This document shows positions 1-10,935 of a stretch of DNA of 64,000 nt, one piece after another. Position 1 is the stretch's first letter. Each line of letters opens with the position of its first letter. The translations under genes were made by a program, and so were the position numbers. The stretch is taken from NCBI RefSeq assembly GCF_000189635.1, contig NW_002476241.1, positions 248,001 to 312,000 on the forward strand, given 5' to 3'. The notes beneath the pieces are model-generated. The model was given only the letters and a program-made list of their open reading frames with translations, was not told the origin of the DNA and ran no database searches. This stretch comes from Tetrahymena thermophila SB210. Lineage: Eukaryota; Ciliophora; Oligohymenophorea; Hymenostomatida; Tetrahymenidae.

Positions 1-1
1 T

Positions 2-2466
2 GATTTAAAAATTTTTTTTTGTGAGTAATAGTTAATTTCTACTGAAAATTTAAGACAGTAACAAAGAAATTAATTGAAATTATTAAATTCCTATTAACAA
101 AATCTTATATTTTACATGTTTTTTCATTAGTTTGTACTATCCAAAAGGTATTATTTTACGATGAGTTCTTCAAAAGTATATGACTGCAAATTTCAATACG
201 GAGCTTCCTCTTTATTAGTTATATTTTTCATTTATCTCTCTCAATAATCAAAAAGAAAATAATTTCTCTAGGAGAATTCTAAAAGAGAGTGGGAATTTAT
301 TGGAAAAAGTATATTGCCTATGAATATAATTACAGTCAAATATCATAAAAAAAATAAACAAATCTCTTTAGATAAGATTAATGATAAAGCAAAGAAGTTC
401 CTTAATATAAGTACCAATGAAGAATTTTTATAATTTACAAGAAATACTTTTATACTGGATGATATGGATAATTTTTATGATCATGAAATATTTAATAAAT
501 CAGACTTCTAAACTAATTTCTCAAAATCTTAGTCAGTAAAAATAAATATTCGACAATAAGAAACGCTTGAATAAAAATTACTGTAAACCTTAAAATAAGA
601 TCTATAATAACACCAGCAATTTTAAGATCATCTCATAGATTTATTCAAAAAATAAAAATAAAATACCTACACATTAAGCAAAAACGAGAAGACTGATAAT
701 AACAATATACTATAATAAAATATCGCAAAAGAGAGTAAATTCTATGCACTACTCAAAAAGGATAATCAAGCTTTCAAAATATAATTTTAAACATATACTT
801 TATTGAATTAAAAAAATACGTTTTGCTGTATTTTGATATCAGAATTTGAAGAACAACCGCATTATAATGTCACTGCTTTATAAAATACTAGAACTATTTT
901 AGAGAAAATGTTTTTTGAAAGTTGCATTTACATAGGTATACATTTTCATTAAATTTTAGACGAATTCTTAAAAAAAATGCTTATAATTTAAAAATATATT
1001 TGAATATTTTCTATTTACAAATTTAAAAATATAAAAATATAAAAATAAAGGTGATAAATTATAAAATATTGTGGAAAATATCTCAGATTAAGAAATAATC
1101 AAAGCAAATGTTTATTTGAGTTACAACAGAATGTATAATCTTAAAGATTATTTCTAAATATTAAAAAATCAATTCAAAATAAGACTTGAAAGCTCAGTGA
1201 TTTCATCTATTTCGTTACATTCTTTGAGTAATCAAATGAATATTTTAATTAAAAGTATATTAAACAAGAAGAATTTTCAAATAAAACACATAAATTGTAA
1301 TTCTCAAACATTAATAAATACTTACGCTGATAAAATAACTCAGTTATTAATCAATTTAATTAATTTTTCTACAAGAAAAATGTAAAATTAATATCAAAAA
1401 AAGTCGGCAATATTTCATTATATAAATAACAATAAAAAACAATTAGTTGAAAATTAATCTTCTGAATAGACTAATTATGATGAAATTGAATTTGAATTTC
1501 ATTAAAAGTAATAATCTATTCAAAATTTGAAAATTTATTAGCCTGATATATGCAAGTGCAACATTTAAGAAATCAGTGCTACTAATTAAGAATTTTAAAT
1601 TTAATAAAAACAATAGTAAGATAAAGTTATCGAATGTGAATAAGAATAAAAATGTGTTTAATAAAAAGATACTTCAACTTTAAATTTGAATGATATAGAG
1701 TTATCTTTCGAATTATTAAAAGGAGAAAATGCAATTTCAGATATTCTCAAAATTAAAATTTCTTAAACGAAATCTGATGCATCTTTACATGATATACTTA
1801 ATATCTTATAAAATATTGAAATTTAAAATGTAAATAGTATATCAGATAAAAGCAATTAAGAGTAAATTGAATGGAAAGTTAACTACAACATAATAGGAAA
1901 CATAGGACCATTCTACAACCTTTATGCAAGAAAATCTCCAGATTAAGTTAATATTTTATTAAATTTTTTTATAATTAAAAAAATAATTATAATTAAAAAA
2001 GGCATATGAATTTCATTTTTACATTTTCAAAAACGCGGAAATAATTAAAAGCAAAGACCTAAACAAATAATAAATATTTTAAAATTCACTCTATCAAAAA
2101 CATTTATCTGTGTCTAATTTAGAATATTTTCATTTAAATAACATTGATGATCTCAAAAATTAGATCAATAAATAAAGCTCAAATTGCTCTATTGACATCA
2201 AAACAAATGAAGAAAGTAGCCATCAAGGAAGAGATCTTGTAAAATTAGAATTTTAAAATATCAAATGCAACTCTTTTTTAGAAAAAGATAGCTTTTCTCT
2301 TTAATCATCTGTAAACCAATCTATGATTCCGTTTTAAAAAAGTACGTATTCAAGTATAGTATCATCAAATAATTACAAGTATTAGTTTAAAACTAAATTT
2401 ATAAAATAAAATAACAAAACTGATGACCTCTACACCGAGAAAAAATTCATAGTAACAAATTTATGA
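2..2466 (+). CDS. Histidine-kinase-like membrane protein, degenerate, 5' end outside window
   Basis: Three exons in the ciliate code: up to 935, 1051-1946 and 2002-2466 (TGA at 2464). The introns are 936-1050 (115 nt) and 1947-2001 (55 nt), and phases agree at both joints. The first exon is open back to base 2. In-frame ATGs at 116 and 161 could be the start, but the gene probably begins upstream. One hydrophobic stretch (ASSLLVIFFIYLS, near 200) looks like a membrane segment. Exon 2 carries a piece resembling the N-box of histidine-kinase ATPase domains (DKITQLLINLINFS, near 1330). The end of exon 2 plus exon 3 (IGNIGPFYNLY, then YEFHFYIF) resembles the last strands of that domain. The usual H-box histidine and the glycine-rich G boxes are not visible, so catalysis is doubtful. 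The assignment to the large ciliate family of sensor-kinase-like proteins is inference; the exon structure is seen directly. Confidence 0.6.
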
Positions 2467-3276
2467 ATATAAATAATATGAAAGTTTAACAAAATAAAAA
2501 ATTATATATATTAAAAACTAACAAGATATTATTTTTCAAGAAAAATATGTCAAAAATAACCCAAAAAAATGTTGTTTTTTAAATTTATGTTTTTTATATT
2601 TTTTATTTATTTTTAAAAATAAAATAAAGCATTTTAAATTAATCACAAAATATAAAATTCACATTACAATTAGAAAATTATTGCAAAGAAAGTCTTGACT
2701 TTATAAAAAAAACTATTAGATTTTTTTGATTTAGAAATAGAATAAATGAATTTATTTTATTAAAACAAAATAAAAAGTATTAATTTAATTAAGTTTCTTC
2801 AATGAATTTACTAAAAAATAATGAGTTCTTTAGTTTTGTATTTGTGTTTATTTAATTGGAAAGCAGTTTAAAAAATTTTTTTATTAATTAAAAATACTAT
2901 TATTTAATGTAAATTGATTAATAAAATGAAAATTTGATTGCTTTTTAATTTAAAAAAAAATAATACAATTAAATTAATTCAATAAATATTTATAAAAATA
3001 TTTGTTTAAGCTGTTAGGAGTTTATTTATTTTACTCAAAATTGAAAGAAAATATTAAATAAATTATTTTAAAGTTTTTAAAAAAGAGTAACATCATAGAT
3101 TGGTAAAAAATAATAAGACAAAAAGTAAATATTGGTAGAAAGATTGGTAGGTAGGTAGGTAGATAGTTAGATAAGTAATTATTTATTTGTTTTATGTTTT
3201 ATTTTTGATAGAAAAATTAATATTTTATTAGTAACATTTAGTTAAATTATCTTAAATGCATCTTATTTTAAGAATT
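2467..3276. other. Intergenic, convergent 3' ends
   Basis: A/T-rich spacer between the 3' end of the histidine-kinase-like gene (+) and the 3' end of the OTU/cold-shock gene (-). The only texture is long A and T runs and a short GGTA tetranucleotide tract near 3146-3161. No gene, RNA or conserved motif was seen. Confidence 0.6.
3146..3161. repeat. GGTA tetranucleotide microsatellite
   Basis: Four successive GGTA units, followed by degenerate GATA/GTTA copies to about 3175. This is simple sequence in a spacer, with no evidence of function. Confidence 0.7.
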
Positions 3277-6200
3277 TCAATACTATTAAGTTCTTTAAGA
3301 TACTCCATTGTTTTGAGGATATGTTTTTTAACCATAATGTTTATAGTTGTTATTGTTTATAAAGTTATTATTATTGTTATTATTAAAATTACTATTGTAG
3401 TTGTTATTGTTTGGATTGTTATTATTATAATTGTAATTATTGTTGGGGTTGCCATTATTTATATTGTTATTATTGTTGTAGCTGTTTCTTTTTTGATATT
3501 AGCTTCCATTAAATTGATTATTACTGTGATTATTAGGGTTGTAAGAATTATTTGAGTTGTAGTTATTCTAATTGGCAATACTATTGTTGTTGACAGGTGG
3601 TTATCCTTTGAAATTATTGAATTAATACTAATTATTATTATCGTTTGAATTAGCATTGTTGTTGCTATTTTAGTAGGATTATTGGGCTTAAGAGGGTTTA
3701 TAGTTTTGGGTATTAGGCCCTTTTCTGACTTTTTTATCAGGAGAAAGACTAGATACAGAGTTTAAGGTGTTGCTACTTGTGTTCTTTGATGATTAGGAGT
3801 TAGTTTCTTGACTTTGAGAATTTGCTACATTTGCAAATTAAGGGAGTATAGTTTCTTCACTTTCCTCTGGAATATATTCAATATCAACAGCCTTTCTGCT
3901 TTGTTTGTGTTTGCCAATATATTTAATGAAATGAAATTTAAAACGAAGGTTCATCAAAGATGAGTGTTTTAAGATGTCTTTAGGGACAGTAGTAACTTAA
4001 AGATCATCTAAATGAACAAAAACATCACTCTAATCTTCATCCAAATTGAAGAAACCAAAATTATTTGAAGTGTCAAAGAATTTCAATCTCCCTTTCTTTT
4101 TCTCTTCTGTTTATTCCAATACTTCAGGTTTCTTTGGCTCTTTCATTTTTTAAGGGTCTTTTTGATCTTCAATATTGTTAGATGAGCCAATACTATTTGA
4201 ATTAGGAATTTTTTGCTTTTAGAGGTTCTTAGAGCTGCCAATGCTATTTGAATTATTGTTATTACTGCTATTGTTATTGTTGCAGTTATTATTGTTATTA
4301 TAATTATTCGTATTGTTATTGTAGTTGGTATTAAAACTTTGATTGTTAGTGTTATTGTTAATGTTGCTGTTTGAGTTATTTGATAAGTGAGGATTCATTT
4401 TATTGTTGTTGAAAGTATTGTTGTTCTTAGACTCTTTCTGTATTTTGTCATTTGGAATTTTAGATTAATTAGACATCTTAAAATTATTTTATTAATAATT
4501 GTTTGAAGGATTATTTTATGCAACAACGTTTTGTGACTGATTGTAAGTTTATTTGTTATTTTAATTGTTGTTGCTATTTGAATTCAATCCATAATTTTTT
4601 TAGCTAAATTACCTTTGTTTTTAGGCTTCATCACTACTTCCTTAGGACTGCAATTATTACTATTCGCTTTACTATTGTTATTATCTATAAGGCATATTAA
4701 AATTAATGTTTTATTATTATTATGGTTAACTAGACTATCTGAAAAATACTTGCTGATTATCATTAGGAATTTGCTATGGATGGTATATATTATCATTATC
4801 TAATAAAGATGTTATATTATGGACATCATTGATACTAGTATTGAAATTTGAAAATTGTGTATTGCTTTGCTATGTATAATTCTGTTGAATAGGTTGTTTT
4901 CTCCCAATAACATTCTAATTAATATTGTTCACTACTCTATCTGGAGGTATTAAAACTGTTAAATTATCAATACTGCTGGGTTATGTTTGATGAATGATAG
5001 CAGGAGGTAAATTTTGGGGTAGAGGGGGTGTTGATATGAAAGATTATTAACCTATATTAGAAATATTATTAGTAGGAGGAATGCCTTAGTTTATTGCCTA
5101 GTTAGGAGAGTGGTAATAAATATTACCTATTATTGTCTACTGTTATTAAGGTTGCTATTCTATAGGTTGAGGAATTACTATTCTGTTTTTATAAGGTTCA
5201 ATAGGATTAGTGTTTATGGGAGCGAATGGAGGCTGAGCATTGGTACCTTACTGTTACTACCCCTATTATTATTGCTATTAAGGAAGGTATCTTATTTAAT
5301 TTTATTCTTAATATCTCACTTAATAAGGATAGTGATGCATCTATTATTGCTAAGTAGCATACCATGCTTCTGAGACATGTTAATAGTCAGCTTACATTTA
5401 AGGAGGAGGTTATGCAAAACTATTTTTTTAAAAGCAAGAATTAATATTCAAATTTGTTTTGAAATTAAATCATCAAAAATAAAAGAAAATTATAGTTTAC
5501 TCTTCGTAGTGAGGATAGGGCGATGCAAAATAATTATAAGTTGGAGGAGGTTGTGTAGTGTAAGGATTAGGTAAAGGAGAAGGAGCTGCATTTGGATAAG
5601 GTTAATAAATAGGAGGTATTTATGGAACTTAGTACTAGGTATAATTATAAGCATTTATCTATTACTGCTACTGCATTTAGATATACATAAATTATTTGTA
5701 TCCTACTGGTGAAATAGGGGCACATTCTTAGCTTTCTTCGTTTTGGTGAAGGAGTAGATTTGTCCAGGGATCCAAGAATTCTGTAAAGAACTACCTTTTA
5801 GAATCCTCAGCTGGAGGCTGTTCGTATTCATCATTACATTCATTCAAATTAAAAGTAAAATGCTTCTGCTGCTTATTGCTTTAAGTCATAATTCTTTCAT
5901 TAGCAGTTTTTAAATTGTGGTAGCCAACTTAAGCTGAAAACTCTTTATCATTACTTTTTTCTTTATCTTGATCTAATTCTTTTAAATTCTGTTGAGAAAA
6001 GCTCCTTTTTATCTATAGTCCTTCTGTTGGTGCTGGGAACTTGTAAGGAGATTTACGACTCTCTCTCTTGTTTTCTTTATCTTATTGGTGCTATTTTTTT
6101 AATAAAAATCAATAAAATAACAATTAAAACTTAATTCAATTCACAAAATCTAAAGCTGAAAAATTAAGAGGGAATTTACCTAGAATTCGAGATGAACAAA

Positions 6201-7319
6201 ATCATGGTCAGGATTGACTAGCTCAGCCTCTATGACTTTTCCTAAAATCTTTTTATTATAGATTTTAACATAAATTATTAATGAAACAAAAATTTAATAT
6301 TTTGAAAATAAATTTAAAAAGTAAGTAATTTTATTAATCTTACTTCATAAACAAGATTTTAAGCCATTTTTGCATGATCTAAGAACTGTTCGTCATAGAC
6401 AGGAGTATAAATTCCATCATCCCATAAAAGTTGAATTATCTTTGTGTGATTTTTGCTATTAAACTACTTAGAATTCAAATAAGAATCATCGCCTACCTAT
6501 TTCATTATAGTTTACATTATTTTAGCTATCGAATACACATAAAAATAAATATTTTTAGTGTTAGAAAATAAAGTTTAATTACCGAGAACACTATCACTTT
6601 AACTTTGTAAATCATTGAAACAACTTCCAAATTAACCTATAATTTAAAATATAATTTATATTCACAATCAATCTATTATTTTGTTGCATTTTGCATATTT
6701 ATCTGTAAATAATTATCAGATCTCTAGCTTTAGCTAAGTACATAAGTCTATTTAACTATTTAATTATACAAATTAAAAAAAACAACTTACATCATCAAAT
6801 ATGGAAAGTTCTGGATTATTGCAATAATCTGAAAGAAGTTAAAAGTTATGATAGAATTTTTCGAGAGTTCTTGTAAGTTTCTATTTTGAGTTAAATGAAA
6901 AAAATCACTAAAATTCAACAAAAGCATTTCTAATTTTCTTTAGTTAAGCAAGGAGAAATTGTAATAATACCTTTTGCTGAAAAAGCTTCTAAAAGTATTT
7001 GAAACAAAGCGCCTAAATTTCTTAGTACTTGCTAGTTGTAAAATAAAGGCAATCTGAGACTGCCCTCATCAAATTAGATCCACCCTTTTAATAAAAAAGT
7101 ATTGAATTAATTCCAAATGAGAATTTTCAAAATCAAAATTATTAATGCATAATTATGACCAAAGCTAATAAATGATTTATTTACCTCTGGAATTGGCCTA
7201 ATTGCTAAATTATTGCTATGGAGTAAGTTTTTAATGGTGGAGTTTATCACTTAAGGCTAGTCTCTTTAATTTTATATCTTGAGCAATGCCTCTTAAAGAA
7301 GAGAAGAATTGAAATCCAT
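3277..7319 (-). CDS. OTU-like (inactive) plus cold-shock domain protein with Asn/Gln-rich tail
   Basis: Eight exons, all phases consistent: 7319-7185, 7084-6971, 6880-6791, 6747-6583, 6496-6344, 6248-6180, 6090-5501 and 5419-3277, giving 1152 aa. Residues about 30-210 resemble an OTU deubiquitinase fold: LMRAVSDCLYF follows the active-site position, then NNPELSIFDD, then VNLEVVSMIYKVKVIVF, then IIQLLWDDGIYTPVYD. The catalytic D-G-N-C is G-G-S-N (46-49), so the cysteine is Asn. The N-H-Y near the end is G-I-Y (196-198), so the histidine is also lost. A short beta-rich stretch follows (GKVIEAELVNPDHDFVHLEF), possibly Tudor-like. A Pro/Tyr/Gln linker comes next. A cold-shock domain lies at about 875-955 (GRLKFFDTSNNFGFFN, DVFVHLDD). 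The rest is poly-Asn/Gln. OTUD4- and ALG13-type proteins also pair OTU with other modules. An RNA-binding, ubiquitin-related scaffold is inferred. Confidence 0.8.
3325..3485 (-). repeat. Asn-codon tract (AAT/AAC) at the C-terminus of the OTU/cold-shock protein
   Basis: On the minus strand this is almost uninterrupted AAT and AAC with occasional TAT or CCA, giving an asparagine-rich, prion-like tail. A second Asn tract lies at about 4240-4345, upstream of the cold-shock domain. The tract also creates long antisense open frames on the plus strand, which are not genes. Confidence 0.8.
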
Positions 7320-8831
7320 TCACTAAAAACTTGCTTGAATACTAAAGCTTTGATTGTTATTCACTTACTAATATAAAAATAACTTTGTTTGAATACGACT
7401 GCCTGCAATCAATCAATCTATCTATCTATATACTTTTATTCTTAACGCCACAAAAATTAAATAATCTCTCTTAAATATGATTAATTAATATCTAATTATT
7501 ATATTTTTTCTTTCATGCATCACAGAATTTATTAAAAAAATTTTATATACATTTTCAAGAATTAATAATCAAACGCTGCGTTATACACACAAACACATAA
7601 ATATATATAGGCAAATAAACAACATACCTATGCATGCATAAATTATGATACTACAAAATATGACATTTTTAAAATTGACTTTAAAATAGAATTAAAAGAT
7701 TCAAAGCTTTTAAATATATTTAATATTGCTTAAATAAAATTTTAAATAACAATAATCCTTTTCTTAGCTAAAATTTATATATATTTTTCATTTATTTAAT
7801 ATTTAAAAATTCATGATTTTGTTTTTTCAATAACTCAATTTTTTCAAGATTACTTCAAAATTTTATAAAAGATATTTTTTTCTCATTGAAATAATTATTT
7901 CTACATTAAAAAATTAACTAAAATTCTCATTTAAAATTATTTTTATTTAAAAATTGGCTTTCTCATTTAAATTTTTAATTATTAATTTAATGTTAAAATT
8001 GAATTTTTTATCAATTTAAAAAAGAAAAATCAACATTTTTTTTAACTACATAAAAGAATCAAAAAAGAAAAGAAAAATCCAAGAAATGTTTTTTTATTTT
8101 TTATATGTATGCCTTTGATCATCATCTTATGAACATGAATGCTCATATATGTCACAAAAAAGCAACTGATTTCACATTGCTGAAAAAAGATACATCTATG
8201 AGTCTAACTCAAAGAGATAAACTAGTTGTAACTATTCAACACAATGTTTGATTTTATTTTTTTATTTTTTTTATTTTTATTGATTGACTGTTAACCCACA
8301 AGGTAGGGGTATGCCCATCGAATAGAGCATATCCCTTGTAGTAAAGTTATTTAATTTAGCACCCCTTAATTAGGATATACCTATTGGGAAGATATATCCA
8401 ACTCAAAAATGCCTTGAAAGTTTTATTTATTTTTAAACTAATTTCTTGTTTTTCTTGATTGATTGTTTTTTTTTGTTTTTACAAATTATCTAATTAATTA
8501 ATTTATAAAAAAATAATGAATTCTCTTTACTATAAATAGTTTTTTTTGTTCTACTTTTAGCTTTCTCATTTTTATCTTGGAAATTGCTAACACGGCACCT
8601 AAGCTCAAAATAAAATATGCACGAATGTTCTATCAAACTCCATAATACCTCAACACAAATCAATCAAAAATGCGCAAAACTATAAAAATGTGTCTTACAT
8701 TTTATTTTATGATTTTAAAAAATATTTAGAATTAATTGTTTTTATTTTCCTTTAATACAAATATATTATAAAACTAAACAGATTTATTTCAACTTTGATA
8801 AATATCTATAAAATTTTTTATTTTTTATTGA
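7320..8831. other. Divergent intergenic region with possible structured element
   Basis: Spacer between the start of the OTU/cold-shock gene (-) and the start of the TMEM42-like gene (+), so it should hold both promoters. Most is A/T. Tetranucleotide-like AATC/TATC runs occur near 7408-7428. Islands of higher G+C lie at about 8105-8240 and 8290-8415; the second contains the paired hairpins annotated separately. No open reading frame or known RNA family was recognised. Confidence 0.5.
8298..8399. ncRNA. Two tandem hairpin-forming elements, candidate structured RNA
   Basis: Hairpin 1 (8298-8339) pairs ACAAGG with CCTTGT and an inner GGGTATGC with GCATATCC. Hairpin 2 (8373-8399) pairs GGATATA with TATATCC. 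The two halves look like diverged copies of one unit of about 30 nt (TAGG..TAT.CC.AT.G....ATATCC). They sit in an otherwise A/T desert, which makes the G+C stand out. This could be a small RNA gene, a MITE remnant or a regulatory element. No known family was matched and strand cannot be decided. Confidence 0.3.
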
Positions 8832-9496
8832 ATGAAGCAATTTGGATTTTTGTATCCTTTTCTATCTGGTCTCTTTGGCTCTTTAGCAGGCACTTGTGGT
8901 AAATATTTACTATTATTAGCTTTATTTTTCAGATAATTCTGCTTTTAAACATAAATAGTGACACAAAATAAATGCATTCCAATTTTCTAATATGACTATA
9001 AATATATTAAAAAATATTTTTTAACTCCCTTTAGGAAAAGTAACATTTTAAGATGAAGACTACTTTGCTTTCACTAATAGCTATTTAAATTTATCTGTGA
9101 GAGGAGCTGGTTTAGTTTTAGTTTTATTTTTCAATCAATTAATGATGAAATTCTTGTTAAACTCTTTCCAATTAAATGGCGCTACATTAACAGTGCTACT
9201 ATCTTTCATATTCAACTCAGCATCAAATGTAATAGCAATTAATATCTTAAATAATTTAAAATAGAATTTAATAAAAATAATAGTGTTTTGTTGGCTATTT
9301 TATTTATAATGAAAGTATTTCTATGAGATGGGGTCTTGGAATGCTCTTTATTATGATTGGAGTTCTCCTTCTTTCTGATAAAAACAAATTAGAAGCAAAG
9401 GAAGAAAAATAAGAAAAAGACACAAAAAGCGAAAATGCAAATCCCTCTAACAAATAGAAAGATAAACAAAAGAAAGATAATAAAAAAACCTAATGA
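8832..9496 (+). CDS. TMEM42-like multispanning membrane protein
   Basis: Three exons: 8832-8898, 9035-9228 and 9284-9496 (TGA at 9494), giving 157 aa; introns are 136 and 55 nt with consistent phase. Residues 1-25 (FLYPFLSGLFGSLAGTCGK) form a first membrane segment ending in the small-residue motif typical of TMEM42/EamA-type half-transporters. Two more hydrophobic helices lie in exon 2 (GAGLVLVLFFNQLMMKFLL and TVLLSFIFNSASN). The last lies in exon 3 (MRWGLGMLFIMIGVLLL), preceded by GYFIYNESIS. The C-terminus is a Lys/Glu-rich cytosolic tail. The family belongs to the drug/metabolite-transporter superfamily, but TMEM42 itself has no firmly established substrate. The assignment rests on the helix pattern and small size. 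Confidence 0.7.
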
Positions 9497-10935
9497 ATAA
9501 ATTATTCAAAAATATAAAATATTTTTTATAAAAATTAAAATTTCTTATGTTCATTAAAATTAGATTGAACTTTTAAAAAATCTTTTAAAAGATACTTAAT
9601 CTGAATAATAATCTATAAAAATAAATATTCATTTCTTTTAAAACTAAAATATATAAAATATTTTCTTTCTCTTTATATTCATTTAAATAGTTAGTTGCTT
9701 ACAATAAATATCAAAAGTGAGTATTTTGAATTAGAGTAAAATTATTTCAGAAAATATTATTAATTATTTTTAAACTTAAATGGTACATGATATAAATAGT
9801 CAGTTTAAAATCCATTTTTTTATTTCTCACAAAGCTCAAATTGTTATTTTTTTTTAAAGAAACTTAGGATTGAATTAATTTTTAAAAATATTAATAATAC
9901 AACATAAATCCATATTATTGCCTTTTTCATTTTTAGTTTCAATCAATTCAACATGAAAATTCTTGATGCCATTTTATTTTTTATATTTAATCAATTAATT
10001 CATTTTTTTAAAATGTAATGTTTTTTCAATATATAATATAAATATTTAATCAAAAATGTATTTATAAATTATAAATAGCTAAATTTTAAAGGCTTTATTT
10101 ATGTAAGTGTAAATTAGCATTCTTATTTTTACCAATCTTAAAAAATAAATTAACCATTCATTTATTTATATTTGATATTAAAATTTATGCACTCTTTTAA
10201 TTTTAAAGTTTTTCTTATTCTTTACTGGTGAATTTGAAATTATCTATTGCATATATTATAGGGTTTTATTCAAATATATTTTTAAGGTTTAATCTATCAA
10301 TTTTTTATTTAAGTTGTAAGATTAATTTACAAAACATTTTTTAAACACTTACTAAATTCATTTGATAAATTAAGCTTAATTGAAAAAAGTTGAAAAAATA
10401 TAAATTATTTTAACATAAGAATAGGAATAGAATTGCTAAAACATTACTAAATAATTAGGTTTTTATTTTAGCTAAGAAAATAGACTTGAGAAATTAGATT
10501 TATTTAATATTAAGTATAGAAATTATAATTTGTTTTAATTATTTGTAAAAGAGTAAATTCGGATTACTGAATAAATTAACTCTAAATGGTTTAATATTAT
10601 ATTTGTAATTTAAGATATTATTATTGATGCGTCATCATTTATAAACAAATTGTTATGTTAAATGAAGAATGATATTTGGTAATCCTTAAACTTTTTTATG
10701 CTTTTAATTGAAAATTTGGACAATCATGCAATTTATTTAATGTGTATTTAAATAGAATGAGTATAGCAAAAAGTAGTCTTAATATTATTAACATACGTAC
10801 GTACATATATAGATTGTTTATTCTGTTGCAATCAATTACATTAATAGTTAAGAGATAATATTAAGCATAAAAATAATAATAATAATAGCGAGTCACTATA
10901 TAATTTAATTAATTTCACTTTGATTAATTCACGAA
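9497..10935. other. Intergenic spacer
   Basis: A/T-rich, about 1.4 kb between two plus-strand genes, so it should contain the terminator of one and the promoter of the next. A short alternating ACGTACGTAC tract lies near 10794-10804. Nothing else was recognised. Confidence 0.6.

Noticed and set aside
936-959. Possible 24-nt intron (GTATAC...TTTTAG) in the histidine-kinase-like gene
   Set aside because: Shorter than any other intron here and leaves a TGA at 1001 in frame. The 115-nt intron 936-1050 fits phase and length.
3256-5574. Several plus-strand standard-code open frames rich in Ile, Leu and Val
   Set aside because: They are antisense shadows of the Asn/Gln codons of the minus-strand OTU/cold-shock gene.
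8100-8250. Possible box C/D snoRNA in a G+C-richer stretch (TGATGATG on the minus strand, CTGA on the plus strand)
   Set aside because: Boxes are on opposite strands or at the wrong spacing and no terminal stem was found.
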